A stretch of DNA of 64,000 bases. Source: SHZL01 sp963815185 (GTDB lineage: Bacteria > Pseudomonadota > Gammaproteobacteria > Xanthomonadales > SZUA-36). Under the pieces are notes generated by a model. It searched no databases. It was not told the origin of the DNA and worked only from the letters and a program-made list of their open reading frames with translations. The translations under genes and the position numbers were made by a program. Location of the stretch: contig CAWFGC010000018.1 in the NCBI GenBank assembly GCA_963815185.1, positions 1 to 64,000 of the forward strand, in the 5' to 3' direction. Shown in pieces: positions 28,642 to 36,697 of the stretch (position 1 is the stretch's first letter; every line of letters begins with the position of its first letter).

Positions 28642-30359
28642 GCGAACCAGCCTTCGACACCCGGCAACTGGTCACCTCCAAGCTGTTCAAGGACGTCGAC
28701 CTGGAGTTTATCGAGCACTTGCTGACGCAGTGTCAGGTGCTGCAGATGGACTCCGGCGAGAAGCTCACTGTCGGTGCTGAAACGCCGATCACGTTCTATC
28801 TGGTGCTCGAAGGCGAACTGCACGACACCGAAGGCAAGAGTTTCGTGCACGGGCAGACATTCGGTGAAGAGAATCTGCTGTATCACAACCTTCACAGCTA
28901 CGTCGTCGAGGCGGTTACCCCGACACGCCTGCTGGTGCTTCTGGAAGACGATTTCTGGCGCATGGTGAGCCTGGATCAGCAACTGGTTCGCAACCTGACG
29001 CGTGGGCTCTTGCGCGAAGGGACCTCCGCCCGGCACCACGCGATCGCGCGGTACTGGATTCCCGCATCCGCCGCCTTGATACTGCTTGCCGCCATGGTCA
29101 TCGCGGGCTTCCGCTACGCAGAGTCGTCCACGCCCGGGCCGGCGGGATCTTCTTTCGAACAGATTGCCGTTGAAGGGGCCGTCGAAGGGGCCGGTGACGG
29201 TCAGCGGTTCACGGTCACGACGCATCCAGTCGACGACTGGCTGCGGATCAGGGGCACCGTTCAGCCAATCCGCTGGGACGAGGTCACCGCCGCGGTAAAC
29301 GCGCAGGTCGCCGAAATGAACTTCGCATACGGCGACAAGGTCATCGCAAGCCAGCCGCTGATGGTTCTCAGCAGCCTCGAAGCAGAAAGCAAGCGGCGCG
29401 ATGCGCAATCCCAGGTGATCCGCGCCGAGCAGGAGGTCAACCAGCTCAAGACGTGGAAATCCAGCCCCGACGTACGCAGGGCTGAACGGGATCTGCTGCG
29501 TACCGGCGACGAGCTCAAACGCACCGAGGAGGAAGTGACGAGCGCGCAGCGCTTGTTCGACCGCGGCATCATTTCGCAGCAGGAGTTCGAAAACACCAAG
29601 TCCCAGCGCGAGCAAAAGCGCATCGAACAGATCAATGCGCGCGAGGCGCTGGAAGCGACCTTGAAAAAAGGGGATGCCACCGCACTGCATCTGGCCGAAC
29701 TGCAACTCGCGAATGCCCGCCAGGGTCTCGATGCCATCGACAAGGAGCTTGCAAGCACGCACATTGTCAGCCCCGAAACCGGCATTGTCTTCACCGCTCA
29801 GGATCAGGGTTCGGGCACGGACAAGAAAGCGGCAAGTCCGTTGGCGGTCGGCTCACCGGTACAGGTCAATCAGCCATTGTTCGCCATCGCCGACATGCAG
29901 GGTATCTCACTGGAGGCGGACGTTCCCGAGGCCGACATGCTGGCCCTGGCCAGGGGCCAGAGCGCGACTGTCGACTTCGAATCCCTGCCTGGCGTGGAGC
30001 TCAAGGGCGCCATCGACTACGTGGCCGGGCGCGGCACCAGCAAGGAATACCAGGGAACGGTCTTCCGCGTGCGGGTGGCAGTGCCGGATCTGACTGACGA
30101 CCAGCGCCGAAGGCTGCGTATCGGTATGTCCGCCAGCGCGATGGTGCTTACCTATCACAAGGACGATGCAATCGTGGTTCCTTTTGAGGCCGTGACGGTA
30201 GAGAACGGCCAGTACCTGGTGCACAAGCGGGTGGGCGACGAATGGAAGACCATGCCAGTGCAGATTCGCGGCACCCGCGTGGACGGCATCGAGATAACCA
30301 GCGGACTCGCCGCTGGCGACGAGCTGATGCTGGCGGCCCATTCCGAAAATGCCCAATAG
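28638..30359 (+). CDS. MacA/HlyD-like adaptor with N-terminal cyclic-nucleotide-binding-like domain
   Basis: 573 residues with an unusual domain order. Residues 1-125 form a CRP/Crp-like cNMP-binding jelly roll (LFKDVDLEFIEHLLTQCQVL, GEKLTVGAETPITFYLVLEG, FGEENLLYHNLHSYVVEAVT). One membrane helix follows at about 139-160 (WIPASAALILLAAMVIAGFR), so the sensor-like domain is cytosolic. The rest is a periplasmic adaptor: lipoyl halves (VTAAVNAQVAEMNFAYGDKV; THIVSPETGIVFTA), a coiled coil at about 245-350 and beta-barrel strands to the end. The nucleotide-binding cassette has FGE but not the Arg that normally contacts the cyclic phosphate, so ligand binding is doubtful. It is coupled to TolC by ATGA and overlaps the ATPase by 11 bases. 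Confidence 0.85.
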   Translation: MSEPAFDTRQLVTSKLFKDVDLEFIEHLLTQCQVLQMDSGEKLTVGAETPITFYLVLEGELHDTEGKSFVHGQTFGEENLLYHNLHSYVVEAVTPTRLLVLLEDDFWRMVSLDQQLVRNLTRGLLREGTSARHHAIARYWIPASAALILLAAMVIAGFRYAESSTPGPAGSSFEQIAVEGAVEGAGDGQRFTVTTHPVDDWLRIRGTVQPIRWDEVTAAVNAQVAEMNFAYGDKVIASQPLMVLSSLEAESKRRDAQSQVIRAEQEVNQLKTWKSSPDVRRAERDLLRTGDELKRTEEEVTSAQRLFDRGIISQQEFENTKSQREQKRIEQINAREALEATLKKGDATALHLAELQLANARQGLDAIDKELASTHIVSPETGIVFTAQDQGSGTDKKAASPLAVGSPVQVNQPLFAIADMQGISLEADVPEADMLALARGQSATVDFESLPGVELKGAIDYVAGRGTSKEYQGTVFRVRVAVPDLTDDQRRRLRIGMSASAMVLTYHKDDAIVVPFEAVTVENGQYLVHKRVGDEWKTMPVQIRGTRVDGIEITSGLAAGDELMLAAHSENAQ

Positions 30360-31035
30360 CATTCTCAAGCTGACGGACATCCGCAAGTCCTTCAACACGG
30401 GCGCTTGCCAGGTCGAGGTGCTGCGCGGCGTGGATCTCGAGATCCAGCGCGGGGAGATGGTTGCCATCATGGGCAAATCCGGCTGCGGCAAATCCACATT
30501 CATGAACATCGTCGGGCTGCTCGATCGGGCCGATCAGGGCGAGTACGAACTCGACGGCCGGCGGGTCGCCAACTACGACGACAAGGAGCTGTCGCATGCC
30601 CGCAACGAAATGATCGGCTTCGTTTTCCAGTCCTTCTACCTGCTGCCGCGCTTGAACGCAGAGGAAAACATCGCCGTTCCGCTGCTCTACCGCCGCACGC
30701 CCGAAGCGCAACAGCACGAGATGGTGCGGCGGATGATGGAAAAGGTCGACATCGCGGATCGCGGGAAGCACCGGCCGCACGAGTTGTCAGGCGGCCAACG
30801 CCAGCGCGTTGCGATTGCGCGCGCCCTGGTCGGCCAGCCGCGCCTGATTCTCGCGGATGAGCCGACCGGCGCACTCGATCCCAAGGTCGGCACGGAAATC
30901 ATGGAATTGTTCGGGCAACTCAATCACGATGAGGGCATCACGCTCCTCATCATCACCCATGACCCCGGCGTCGCCGCACGCTGCCAGCGCACGCTCGTGA
31001 TGAGGGACGGGCAGCTGCATGCAGCCGATAAATGA
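30349..31035 (+). CDS. MacB/LolD-type ABC transporter ATPase
   Basis: 228 residues with a full set of ATPase motifs: Walker A GKSGCGKST, Q-loop FVFQSFYLLPRL, signature LSGGQRQRVAIARAL, Walker B LILADEPTGALD and the H-loop ITHD. The LLPRLNAEENIAVPLLY stretch is typical of the MacB/LolD/FtsE group. It powers the FtsX-like permease that follows, transmitting force to the periplasmic adaptor. The start lies inside the adaptor gene's end and the stop overlaps the permease ATG. Confidence 0.92.
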   Translation: MPNSILKLTDIRKSFNTGACQVEVLRGVDLEIQRGEMVAIMGKSGCGKSTFMNIVGLLDRADQGEYELDGRRVANYDDKELSHARNEMIGFVFQSFYLLPRLNAEENIAVPLLYRRTPEAQQHEMVRRMMEKVDIADRGKHRPHELSGGQRQRVAIARALVGQPRLILADEPTGALDPKVGTEIMELFGQLNHDEGITLLIITHDPGVAARCQRTLVMRDGQLHAADK

Positions 31036-32210
31036 ATATTTATCTGAAAGAGGCTGGTCGCAGCCTCTATGCCAGCAAGCAGCGCACACTGCTGGCGCTG
31101 ATCGGCATCGTTATCGGCATCGCCTCGGTGATCGCCCTGGTGTCCATCGGTAAGATCGTGCGCAACGAAGCAAGCAAGCAGTTTCTCGCAATGGGGACGG
31201 ATCTGGTTCACATTCGGCTGAGCGACCCCAGCGGGGATTCAGAGTTGCTCCGCGACTCGTCCTTGTTCCAGCAGCTCCTCGAAAGAACACCCTGCCTGAT
31301 ACAGGCCGCGCCGTATACCAAGCGTTCAACCGAGATCCGCGATGGGCAGACTTCCAGGCAAATGGACTTTTTGGGTGTCGACGGAAGCTTTGCGCACGTC
31401 GCTCGCCTCTCGCTGGCCGCCGGACGGTTCGTTTCCAGGCTTGACGGCGCGCAGTTCTTCGCCGTGCTTGGGGCAGGAGTGCCGAAAGTGCTGCACCTGC
31501 ACGGCAAGCCGCAGAATCTGATAGGACGCCGGATTACACTGCGAGAACACGACTTCACCGTCGTTGGCGTGCTGCAGCCCGCAGAACGGTTCGAATTGAT
31601 CCGTACCGACATGGATCAGGCCATCTTCATCCCCTACGGCAATGCGATGCGAATGGACTTCCACGGTCGAATCGATCAACTGACGGCACGGAGCGGCCCG
31701 GCGGCCGACTCGGCCGCCTGCCAGCGCGACGTGACGCAGTATTTCTATCGCCGCGCGCCTGGCATTCACGTCGACGTAACTACCGCGGAGCAGCTCATTG
31801 CGCAGATGCGCAAGCAGTCCGACATGCTGGCCGCCATGCTGGCGGCGATTGCCAGCATCTCGCTGGTGGTTGGGGGCGTGGGCATCATGAACATCCTGCT
31901 GGTGTCGGTCAGCGAGCGGCGCCAGGAGATCGGCATTCGCCGTGCGCTGGGGGCCTGTCAGGCCGACATTCGCTACCAGTTCCTGTTCGAGGCGGTGCTG
32001 CTTTCGATGATCGGCGGGCTGCTGGGGATCGTCATCGGAGTAGCCGCATCCTGGTTGGTGTCGCGGTCGCAGGGGTGGGAGTTTTTCGCTTCGGTGGGTA
32101 CCTTAGTGATGGGTGTCGGCGTATCGATGGCCATCGGGGTGTTCTTCGGGTTCTTCCCGGCGCATCAGGCCGCGAAAATGGACCCGATTACCGCACTGCG
32201 CGGCGAATGA
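31032..32210 (+). CDS. MacB-like FtsX-family ABC permease
   Basis: 392 residues with the MacB layout: TM1 (TLLALIGIVIGIASVIALVS), a periplasmic MacB-type domain (residues about 45-260) and three C-terminal helices of the FtsX domain (SISLVVGGVGIMNILLVSVS, ERRQEIGIRRALGA, the EVxLL-like FLFEAVLLSMIGGLLGIVIG). With the ATPase, adaptor and TolC channel it makes a tripartite mechanotransmission pump; peptides, siderophores, macrolides and lipids are substrates of family members and cannot be told apart here. A copy of its middle segment lies at 33605-33715. Confidence 0.9.
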   Translation: MNIYLKEAGRSLYASKQRTLLALIGIVIGIASVIALVSIGKIVRNEASKQFLAMGTDLVHIRLSDPSGDSELLRDSSLFQQLLERTPCLIQAAPYTKRSTEIRDGQTSRQMDFLGVDGSFAHVARLSLAAGRFVSRLDGAQFFAVLGAGVPKVLHLHGKPQNLIGRRITLREHDFTVVGVLQPAERFELIRTDMDQAIFIPYGNAMRMDFHGRIDQLTARSGPAADSAACQRDVTQYFYRRAPGIHVDVTTAEQLIAQMRKQSDMLAAMLAAIASISLVVGGVGIMNILLVSVSERRQEIGIRRALGACQADIRYQFLFEAVLLSMIGGLLGIVIGVAASWLVSRSQGWEFFASVGTLVMGVGVSMAIGVFFGFFPAHQAAKMDPITALRGE

Positions 32211-32237
32211 AACGCGCAGCGGCATCCCGCCTGAAAG

Positions 32238-32379
32238 GCCGAACCGGGCCAATGGTACTAACCGAGACTATTATCAATACGACGCCTGCCAAGACGCCAC
32301 CTTGCAGCGTGCCCGGACGGGCGATGACTTTCACGCAATTCGAATTCAGAGCGGTATTCAGTCCTGCAAAAACTGGTGA
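32238..32379 (+). pseudogene. C-terminal fragment of the small Cys-containing secreted family
   Basis: A plus-strand frame ending with TGA at 32377-32379 reads NGTNRDYYQYDACQDATLQ, then DDFHAI and IQSGIQSCKNW. It lines up with the C terminus of the secreted protein at 33826-34224 (KYYVYDTAGDSTLQ, DHHFSP, VQSGLQSC). No start codon, signal peptide or N-terminal half is present. It begins just after the permease stop, so it seems to be a remnant joined there by rearrangement. Confidence 0.6.
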
Positions 32380-32471
32380 GCAATATTCGGGCTCGCGGGG
32401 CTAGCGCGCCCGTCGCGCCATCAAAGATGACCTCACCCAGCTTCTCGACACCCTCAGTCGGCGCAAACGGC

Positions 32472-33389
32472 TCATGCACGCTTCCGGTTGAGCAAACCAC
32501 TCAGGCAAATGACACCCGAGGTGACCACGACCGAGCCGATCAACGAAGCAAGCTCAATGCGTTCGCTCAACAAGATCGCCGCCAGGAGAGTGGCGCAAAC
32601 CGGGGTCAAGGATCCGATCGCCGATGGGATTTCGGCGCCAAGGCGGGTAATGGCGTAGCTGTAGAGAACGCCGGATCCCAGTCCGACGGCAATGCCCTGG
32701 GTCAACATCAGCACAGCCAAATCGACCGCGGGTAAGCTGTTCCATGTCAATTCGGGCTGCTGCAATAGCCCCCACGCCAGCAGCACGACGCTGTTAGGCA
32801 CTGTCAAAACCGCGGTGACCTCCAGGGGCTTCAAGCCGCTTTGGCGTACCGAAATGGTGAACACCGCCCACAGGGCGCTGCACACCAGGAACAGCATGTG
32901 CCCGTGTAACAGCTCAAGCTGGGGGTCGAGTAGGGATGAGTAAAGAAAACTGGCGACGCCCAGTGCAATGGCGAGCAGGCCAACAACCCGCAACGCCGTT
33001 AACCGCTCTTTGAATATCAACACGGCGATTGCGGTAACGAATAACGGTGCCGCTCCAGGAATCAGCGTGCTGCCGTCCGCCACTGGCGTCCAATTCATCG
33101 CCGCAGCGCCGAGCAGAAAGAAAGGCAGTCCCGCGCCCAGTATGATCCCGAGCAGGTATCGGTACTTGACCGCCATGATTTTCCGTCGACGCTCGATCAG
33201 CAGCCAAGCAAGTATCAGGCCGGGTATGCAGAAGCGAAACAGTGCGAGTTCGAAAATCCCCATCGGGGACAGGGCGCCGAATCTCAGGGACAGGAAATAA
33301 CTGGACCAAATCAGGACTGTGATAAAGGCGGCTCCATAGCCCAGGAGCTTTTGCCGCGAGTATGACGACGTGGATGCTGCAAGGCTCAT
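32472..33389 (-). CDS. EamA/DMT-family transporter
   Basis: 305 residues with ten predicted membrane helices in two EamA repeats (about 15-145 and 160-300). Typical segments are FITVLIWSSYFLSLRFGALS, GIFELALFRFCIPGLILAWL and, in the second half, GAEIPSAIGSLTPVCATLLA with a C-terminal Arg-rich tail. Drug/metabolite transporters of this type export amino acids, metabolites or drugs; the substrate cannot be inferred. It is transcribed alone, towards the efflux operon. Confidence 0.85.
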   Translation of the reverse strand: MSLAASTSSYSRQKLLGYGAAFITVLIWSSYFLSLRFGALSPMGIFELALFRFCIPGLILAWLLIERRRKIMAVKYRYLLGIILGAGLPFFLLGAAAMNWTPVADGSTLIPGAAPLFVTAIAVLIFKERLTALRVVGLLAIALGVASFLYSSLLDPQLELLHGHMLFLVCSALWAVFTISVRQSGLKPLEVTAVLTVPNSVVLLAWGLLQQPELTWNSLPAVDLAVLMLTQGIAVGLGSGVLYSYAITRLGAEIPSAIGSLTPVCATLLAAILLSERIELASLIGSVVVTSGVICLSGLLNRKRA

Positions 33390-33604
33390 GGGAAATCGGA
33401 AACCAGTCGATTTTGTCGCTGCAAATAATACGCCACAATGTGCAATGCCTCATGATAGGGGCAGCGCTTTACCCTAATGACGCTCAGCATATTGCTATGA
33501 CCTGTCAAGCACAATACAACGGCTCAAAATCCGCCCCTGGAGGCCGATTTCGGAACTGACCTGCTCCCAAGCCAAGTAGCCGGGCCAGCACGAACTTAGT
33601 AAAG

Positions 33605-33715
33605 TCCGCTTTCTGGAGCGCTTGGGTATTTGGGTCAACGTAATGACTGCGGAGCAGCTTGTTGCGCAGATGCGCAAGCATTCCGACTTGCTGGCCGCCA
33701 TGCTGGCGGCGATTA
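33605..33715 (+). pseudogene. Fragment of the MacB-like permease gene
   Basis: A plus-strand stretch reads WVNVMTAEQLVAQMRKHSDL followed by LAAMLAAI, nearly the same as VDVTTAEQLIAQMRKQSDM followed by LAAMLAAI in the permease (31765-31850). Nucleotide identity is high across about 100 bases and is lost abruptly on both sides. It is a partial duplicate with no start or stop of its own. The surrounding 33390-33825 holds nothing else that looks like a gene. Confidence 0.7.
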
Positions 33716-33825
33716 GCTACCGGAACAAACTCGGATTCAGGCCTTCAGGCAGCCAAAGCATTTTTGTTAGCCCCAAAACGCCTGCTCTGAGCTATTTGAA
33801 CGTCATGGTACTCACTCACCGCCCA

Positions 33826-34224
33826 CTACGAGAGGGGCACGCAAGATTGTAGCCCGCTTTGGACGTTGGGGCTGAAATGGTGGTCAGCGCCCGCCGCGGC
33901 TTGAAGCGTGCTATCGCCCGCGGTGTCGTAAACATAGTACTTCGTAACATTGCCCCCGTACTTGAGTTGGTAGACCACGTCGCAATAGGCATAGTCGCAG
34001 TTGAGAACCGTGATCGCCTCGGTCGGCACATTGTCGAAGCCTGAGACCGGTGTGGTGTGTGAAGCATCGTTGCCATTGTAGGCATAGATGCCAACAATGC
34101 CGTGCTCAAACGGAATGCAGTGTTTGGTCCGCACCGGCGTGGAAGCCGCCGTGGCTGTGCCGGCGGACCCTGCCATGAGAGCGAGCAACAAAATCACAGG
34201 GTAACGGCATGGTGAAAGCGACAT
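33826..34224 (-). CDS. Small secreted Cys-containing protein, family member B
   Basis: 132 residues, no known family recognised. ATG 34224 is preceded by GGGAG at a good distance and gives a signal peptide (VILLLALMAGSAGTATA). The mature part has CIPFEHGIVGIYAYNGNDAS, HTTPVSGFDN, CDYAYCDVVYQLKY and a C-terminal VYDTAGDSTLQ... QSGLQSC. The core pattern (C-x5-G-x-V-x3-[AS]-Y-x3-D-x2-H-x2-P ... C-x-Y-x2-C-D) is shared with member C next door and more loosely with member A at 20057. About four cysteines suggest two disulfides. B and C are tandem, 33 bases apart. Confidence 0.65.
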   Translation of the reverse strand: MSLSPCRYPVILLLALMAGSAGTATAASTPVRTKHCIPFEHGIVGIYAYNGNDASHTTPVSGFDNVPTEAITVLNCDYAYCDVVYQLKYGGNVTKYYVYDTAGDSTLQAAAGADHHFSPNVQSGLQSCVPLS

Positions 34225-34257
34225 TGTAATTCTCCCAATTCGGCTCCGCACAACTGC

Positions 34258-34659
34258 TTATGGGCAGGCACCCACGCTTGAGGAATCTTTTATCTCGCAA
34301 TTGTCAGAATCGGCCGGATTGCAGGCCAGCGTCGGATTGCCACAAATATCGTACGCCCACCAGACCCCACCTTTTGAGCTGGTAAACTTGAAGTCGCATA
34401 CCCCGTAGCTGCAGCCAAAGGGGCTTTGGGACTGACCATGGCTTAGCACCTGGCTTTGTCTGCGGGGAGTCGAGTGCGCGTTGTCGAAGCCGTCATACGA
34501 GTACACTGTCACGGTCCCTTGGTTTGAGGCAAGACAGCTTCTTATTGTCGCGGTGCAATTCGATTGAGTATACCCAGGATCGGCGGTAGCCGCTCCCGAA
34601 AACCAAAGTAGAGAAGCAGCAACGAGACAAGCAAAGCTTCTGACTGCGATAGAGGCCAT
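34258..34659 (-). CDS. Small secreted Cys-containing protein, family member C
   Basis: 133 residues from ATG 34659, with GGGAG upstream; the longer open frame to 34773 has no such signal. Signal peptide AVRSFACLVAASLLWFSGAA. The mature part has CLASNQGTVTVYSYDGFDNA, HSTPRRQSQ, GCSYGVCDFKF and a WWAYDICGNPTLACNPADSD tail with extra cysteines. It clearly resembles member B in order and spacing of motifs. It is probably exported and disulfide-bonded; function unknown. B and C are likely co-transcribed. Confidence 0.65.
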   Translation of the reverse strand: MASIAVRSFACLVAASLLWFSGAATADPGYTQSNCTATIRSCLASNQGTVTVYSYDGFDNAHSTPRRQSQVLSHGQSQSPFGCSYGVCDFKFTSSKGGVWWAYDICGNPTLACNPADSDNCEIKDSSSVGACP

Positions 34660-34865
34660 GGTGGTTCTCCCGAGGGCTGTTGAAGGTACGATTATGGGAT
34701 AAAAATTTTTGCGACCATTCTTGAGTACAAGTGTAATCCGGTAATTTATATCCGTGAATTCGCTCGAATGCAAGCTCTGCGGGCTTGGTCAGACTTGTTG
34801 GAGATGCGCTTCCAGGAGTCGGGCAAAGATTTTTTGGTAAAAGGGGACGGGGCAATTGATTTGAT

Positions 34866-35831
34866 TCAAAGCCGCGGAGAGGAAAATCTGCTTTTGAATT
34901 CTCTGGGTGTCAATCCGACGATTTTCAAAAAAGTCTTTCTGAACGCGCTGGCGTCTTCGTAACCCACTTCAGCTGAAATGGATCCAAATGTCAGGTTGGT
35001 GGATTCAATCAGGTCACAGGCTTTTTGAATCCGTAACTTTTGCAGATATTCTGTTGGCTTATGGCCGGTTGCCTTAACGAATCGCCGTAAAAATGTTCGT
35101 CCTGTCAGCAGGCTCAGCTCAGATATTTTCGAGGTCTTGATAGGTTCATGGAAATGTTGTTGCAAATAGTGTTGGGCTTTCAAAACCGCCTGGTCGCCAT
35201 GGTCCAGTTTGGGACTGAAACTCTGATAATAGCGCTGCTCTCTGCGGCCGGTATCCACAACCAGGAGTTTTCCCAATTGGCGCATGACTTTGGGATGCAT
35301 GAATTGTGCAACCAACTCCAGGCCCAGATCGACCCAGGACATCAGTCCTGCGGCGGTGATAATGTCACCGTCGTTTATCAATATCTTGTTGATGTCCAAT
35401 TTCACCTCGGGAAACTCACGCGCGAACGCTGAGGCAAGATTCCAGTGTGTCGTTGCCTGCCTGTTTTTCAATAAACCCGTTTTGGCCAGAATAAAAGTGC
35501 CCGCGCAAGCCGAGCAAATGATGGCTCCGGCAGCGTGCTGCTTCAGGATCCAGTTTTTCAGTTCCTGTTCAGGCGAAAAAAAGTAATCACCAGTCACGCT
35601 GGGCAAAAGAATAATGATCTGGTATGCAGGTCGACTCTTGGTTGCGCCGTTACCCGTCATTGACTGCCGAATAGCAGCAACATCATATTGTCGTACTGAA
35701 AAATGCTGACCTATCCCGTGTTGCTTGCTCAATTCATTGGCAATCGAGAACATTTCCTTCAAGCCGTGTGATGCGGATTGCATTGCACCCGGATAATCGA
35801 CAATCGCCAGACGAATGGTTGAGTTTGTCAC
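34866..35831 (-). CDS. GlxA-family AraC transcriptional regulator (DJ-1/PfpI plus HTH)
   Basis: 321 residues. The N-terminal 190 residues form a DJ-1/PfpI-like domain (IRLAIVDYPGAMQSASHGLK, nucleophile-elbow region IICSACAGTFILAKTGLL). The C-terminal 100 form an AraC DNA-binding domain with two helix-turn-helix units (ISELSLLTGRTFLRRFVKAT and FGSISAEVGYEDASAFRKTF). Regulators of this class sense a small metabolite and usually activate neighbouring catabolic genes. It diverges from the hydrolase at 35966, and the 135 bases between them should hold the shared control region. Confidence 0.87.
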   Translation of the reverse strand: MTNSTIRLAIVDYPGAMQSASHGLKEMFSIANELSKQHGIGQHFSVRQYDVAAIRQSMTGNGATKSRPAYQIIILLPSVTGDYFFSPEQELKNWILKQHAAGAIICSACAGTFILAKTGLLKNRQATTHWNLASAFAREFPEVKLDINKILINDGDIITAAGLMSWVDLGLELVAQFMHPKVMRQLGKLLVVDTGRREQRYYQSFSPKLDHGDQAVLKAQHYLQQHFHEPIKTSKISELSLLTGRTFLRRFVKATGHKPTEYLQKLRIQKACDLIESTNLTFGSISAEVGYEDASAFRKTFLKIVGLTPREFKSRFSSPRL

Positions 35832-35965
35832 TTTTGACTCGTTTTATGTCATTTATGTCCATAGTTTAATCGTTTTTTGTTGGGAATAATATCCACGGTT
35901 GAAATACACGATTGAAGGCTCGTCTCGAATTTTTGTATCACTTCAGCGGTGACCAAGGAAAATCC

Positions 35966-36517
35966 ATGGGCAAAAATGCATTACTCCTGATCGACGTTCA
36001 AAATGATTATTTCAAAGGTGGCCTATTTCCCTTGAAAGACATGGAGTCAGCCGCCAAACAAGCAGCCCGATTACTTGCTGCTTTTCGAGAGAAAGGATTA
36101 CCGGTTGTACATGTGCGCCACGAAAACCCCAGTGCTGAGGCGCCGTTTTTTCGCCCGGGTTCCGGCGGGGCTTTGATCCATCCGGAATTTACTCCTCAGG
36201 CCGATGAGCCGCTTGTGGTCAAACAGCACGCCAACGCTTTCAAAGGAACGAATCTCAAGCAGATCATGGATGAAAAGGGCGTGGACAGCGTTCTGATTGC
36301 AGGCGCCATGAGCAATATGTGCATCGATGCAGTGACGCGCGCAGCGTCCGATCTTGGGTATCGGTGTGCGGTTGCCCATGATGCCTGTGCCGCTATGGAT
36401 CTTGCTTTGGGAAGCACTACTGTACCTGCCGGGCAGGTTCATGCAGCTTTCATGGCCGCGCTGGGTTTGGGTTATGCAAACGTTGCGGCTTGCGACGCGC
36501 TTTTGGAGAATCTTTGA
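35966..36517 (+). CDS. Isochorismatase-like cysteine hydrolase
   Basis: 183 residues from ATG 35966, with AAGGAAA upstream; an in-frame start at 35912 lacks this. The catalytic triad of the family is visible: Asp in LLLIDVQNDYF, Lys in VVKQHANAF and Cys in GAMSNMCIDAV. Family members hydrolyse isochorismate, nicotinamide or other amides. With the GlxA-type regulator and the following uptake genes it may act on the same compound. It is separated by 180 bases from the TonB receptor. Confidence 0.87.
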   Translation: MGKNALLLIDVQNDYFKGGLFPLKDMESAAKQAARLLAAFREKGLPVVHVRHENPSAEAPFFRPGSGGALIHPEFTPQADEPLVVKQHANAFKGTNLKQIMDEKGVDSVLIAGAMSNMCIDAVTRAASDLGYRCAVAHDACAAMDLALGSTTVPAGQVHAAFMAALGLGYANVAACDALLENL

Positions 36518-36697
36518 TCAATATGCTATTGGGTTTGACGGCTTAATACAGCCGGCTGGCGAGATACCCTATTCCCAAATGTGTCCCGGGTCAGGATGAC
36601 AAAAATTTGACACACTATGATAGGGCAGCAAGAGTTGCGATATTAACAATTTTTGGCCGATTTTTAACGACGGCTGGAGCAATGGGAGAGAAAATAG

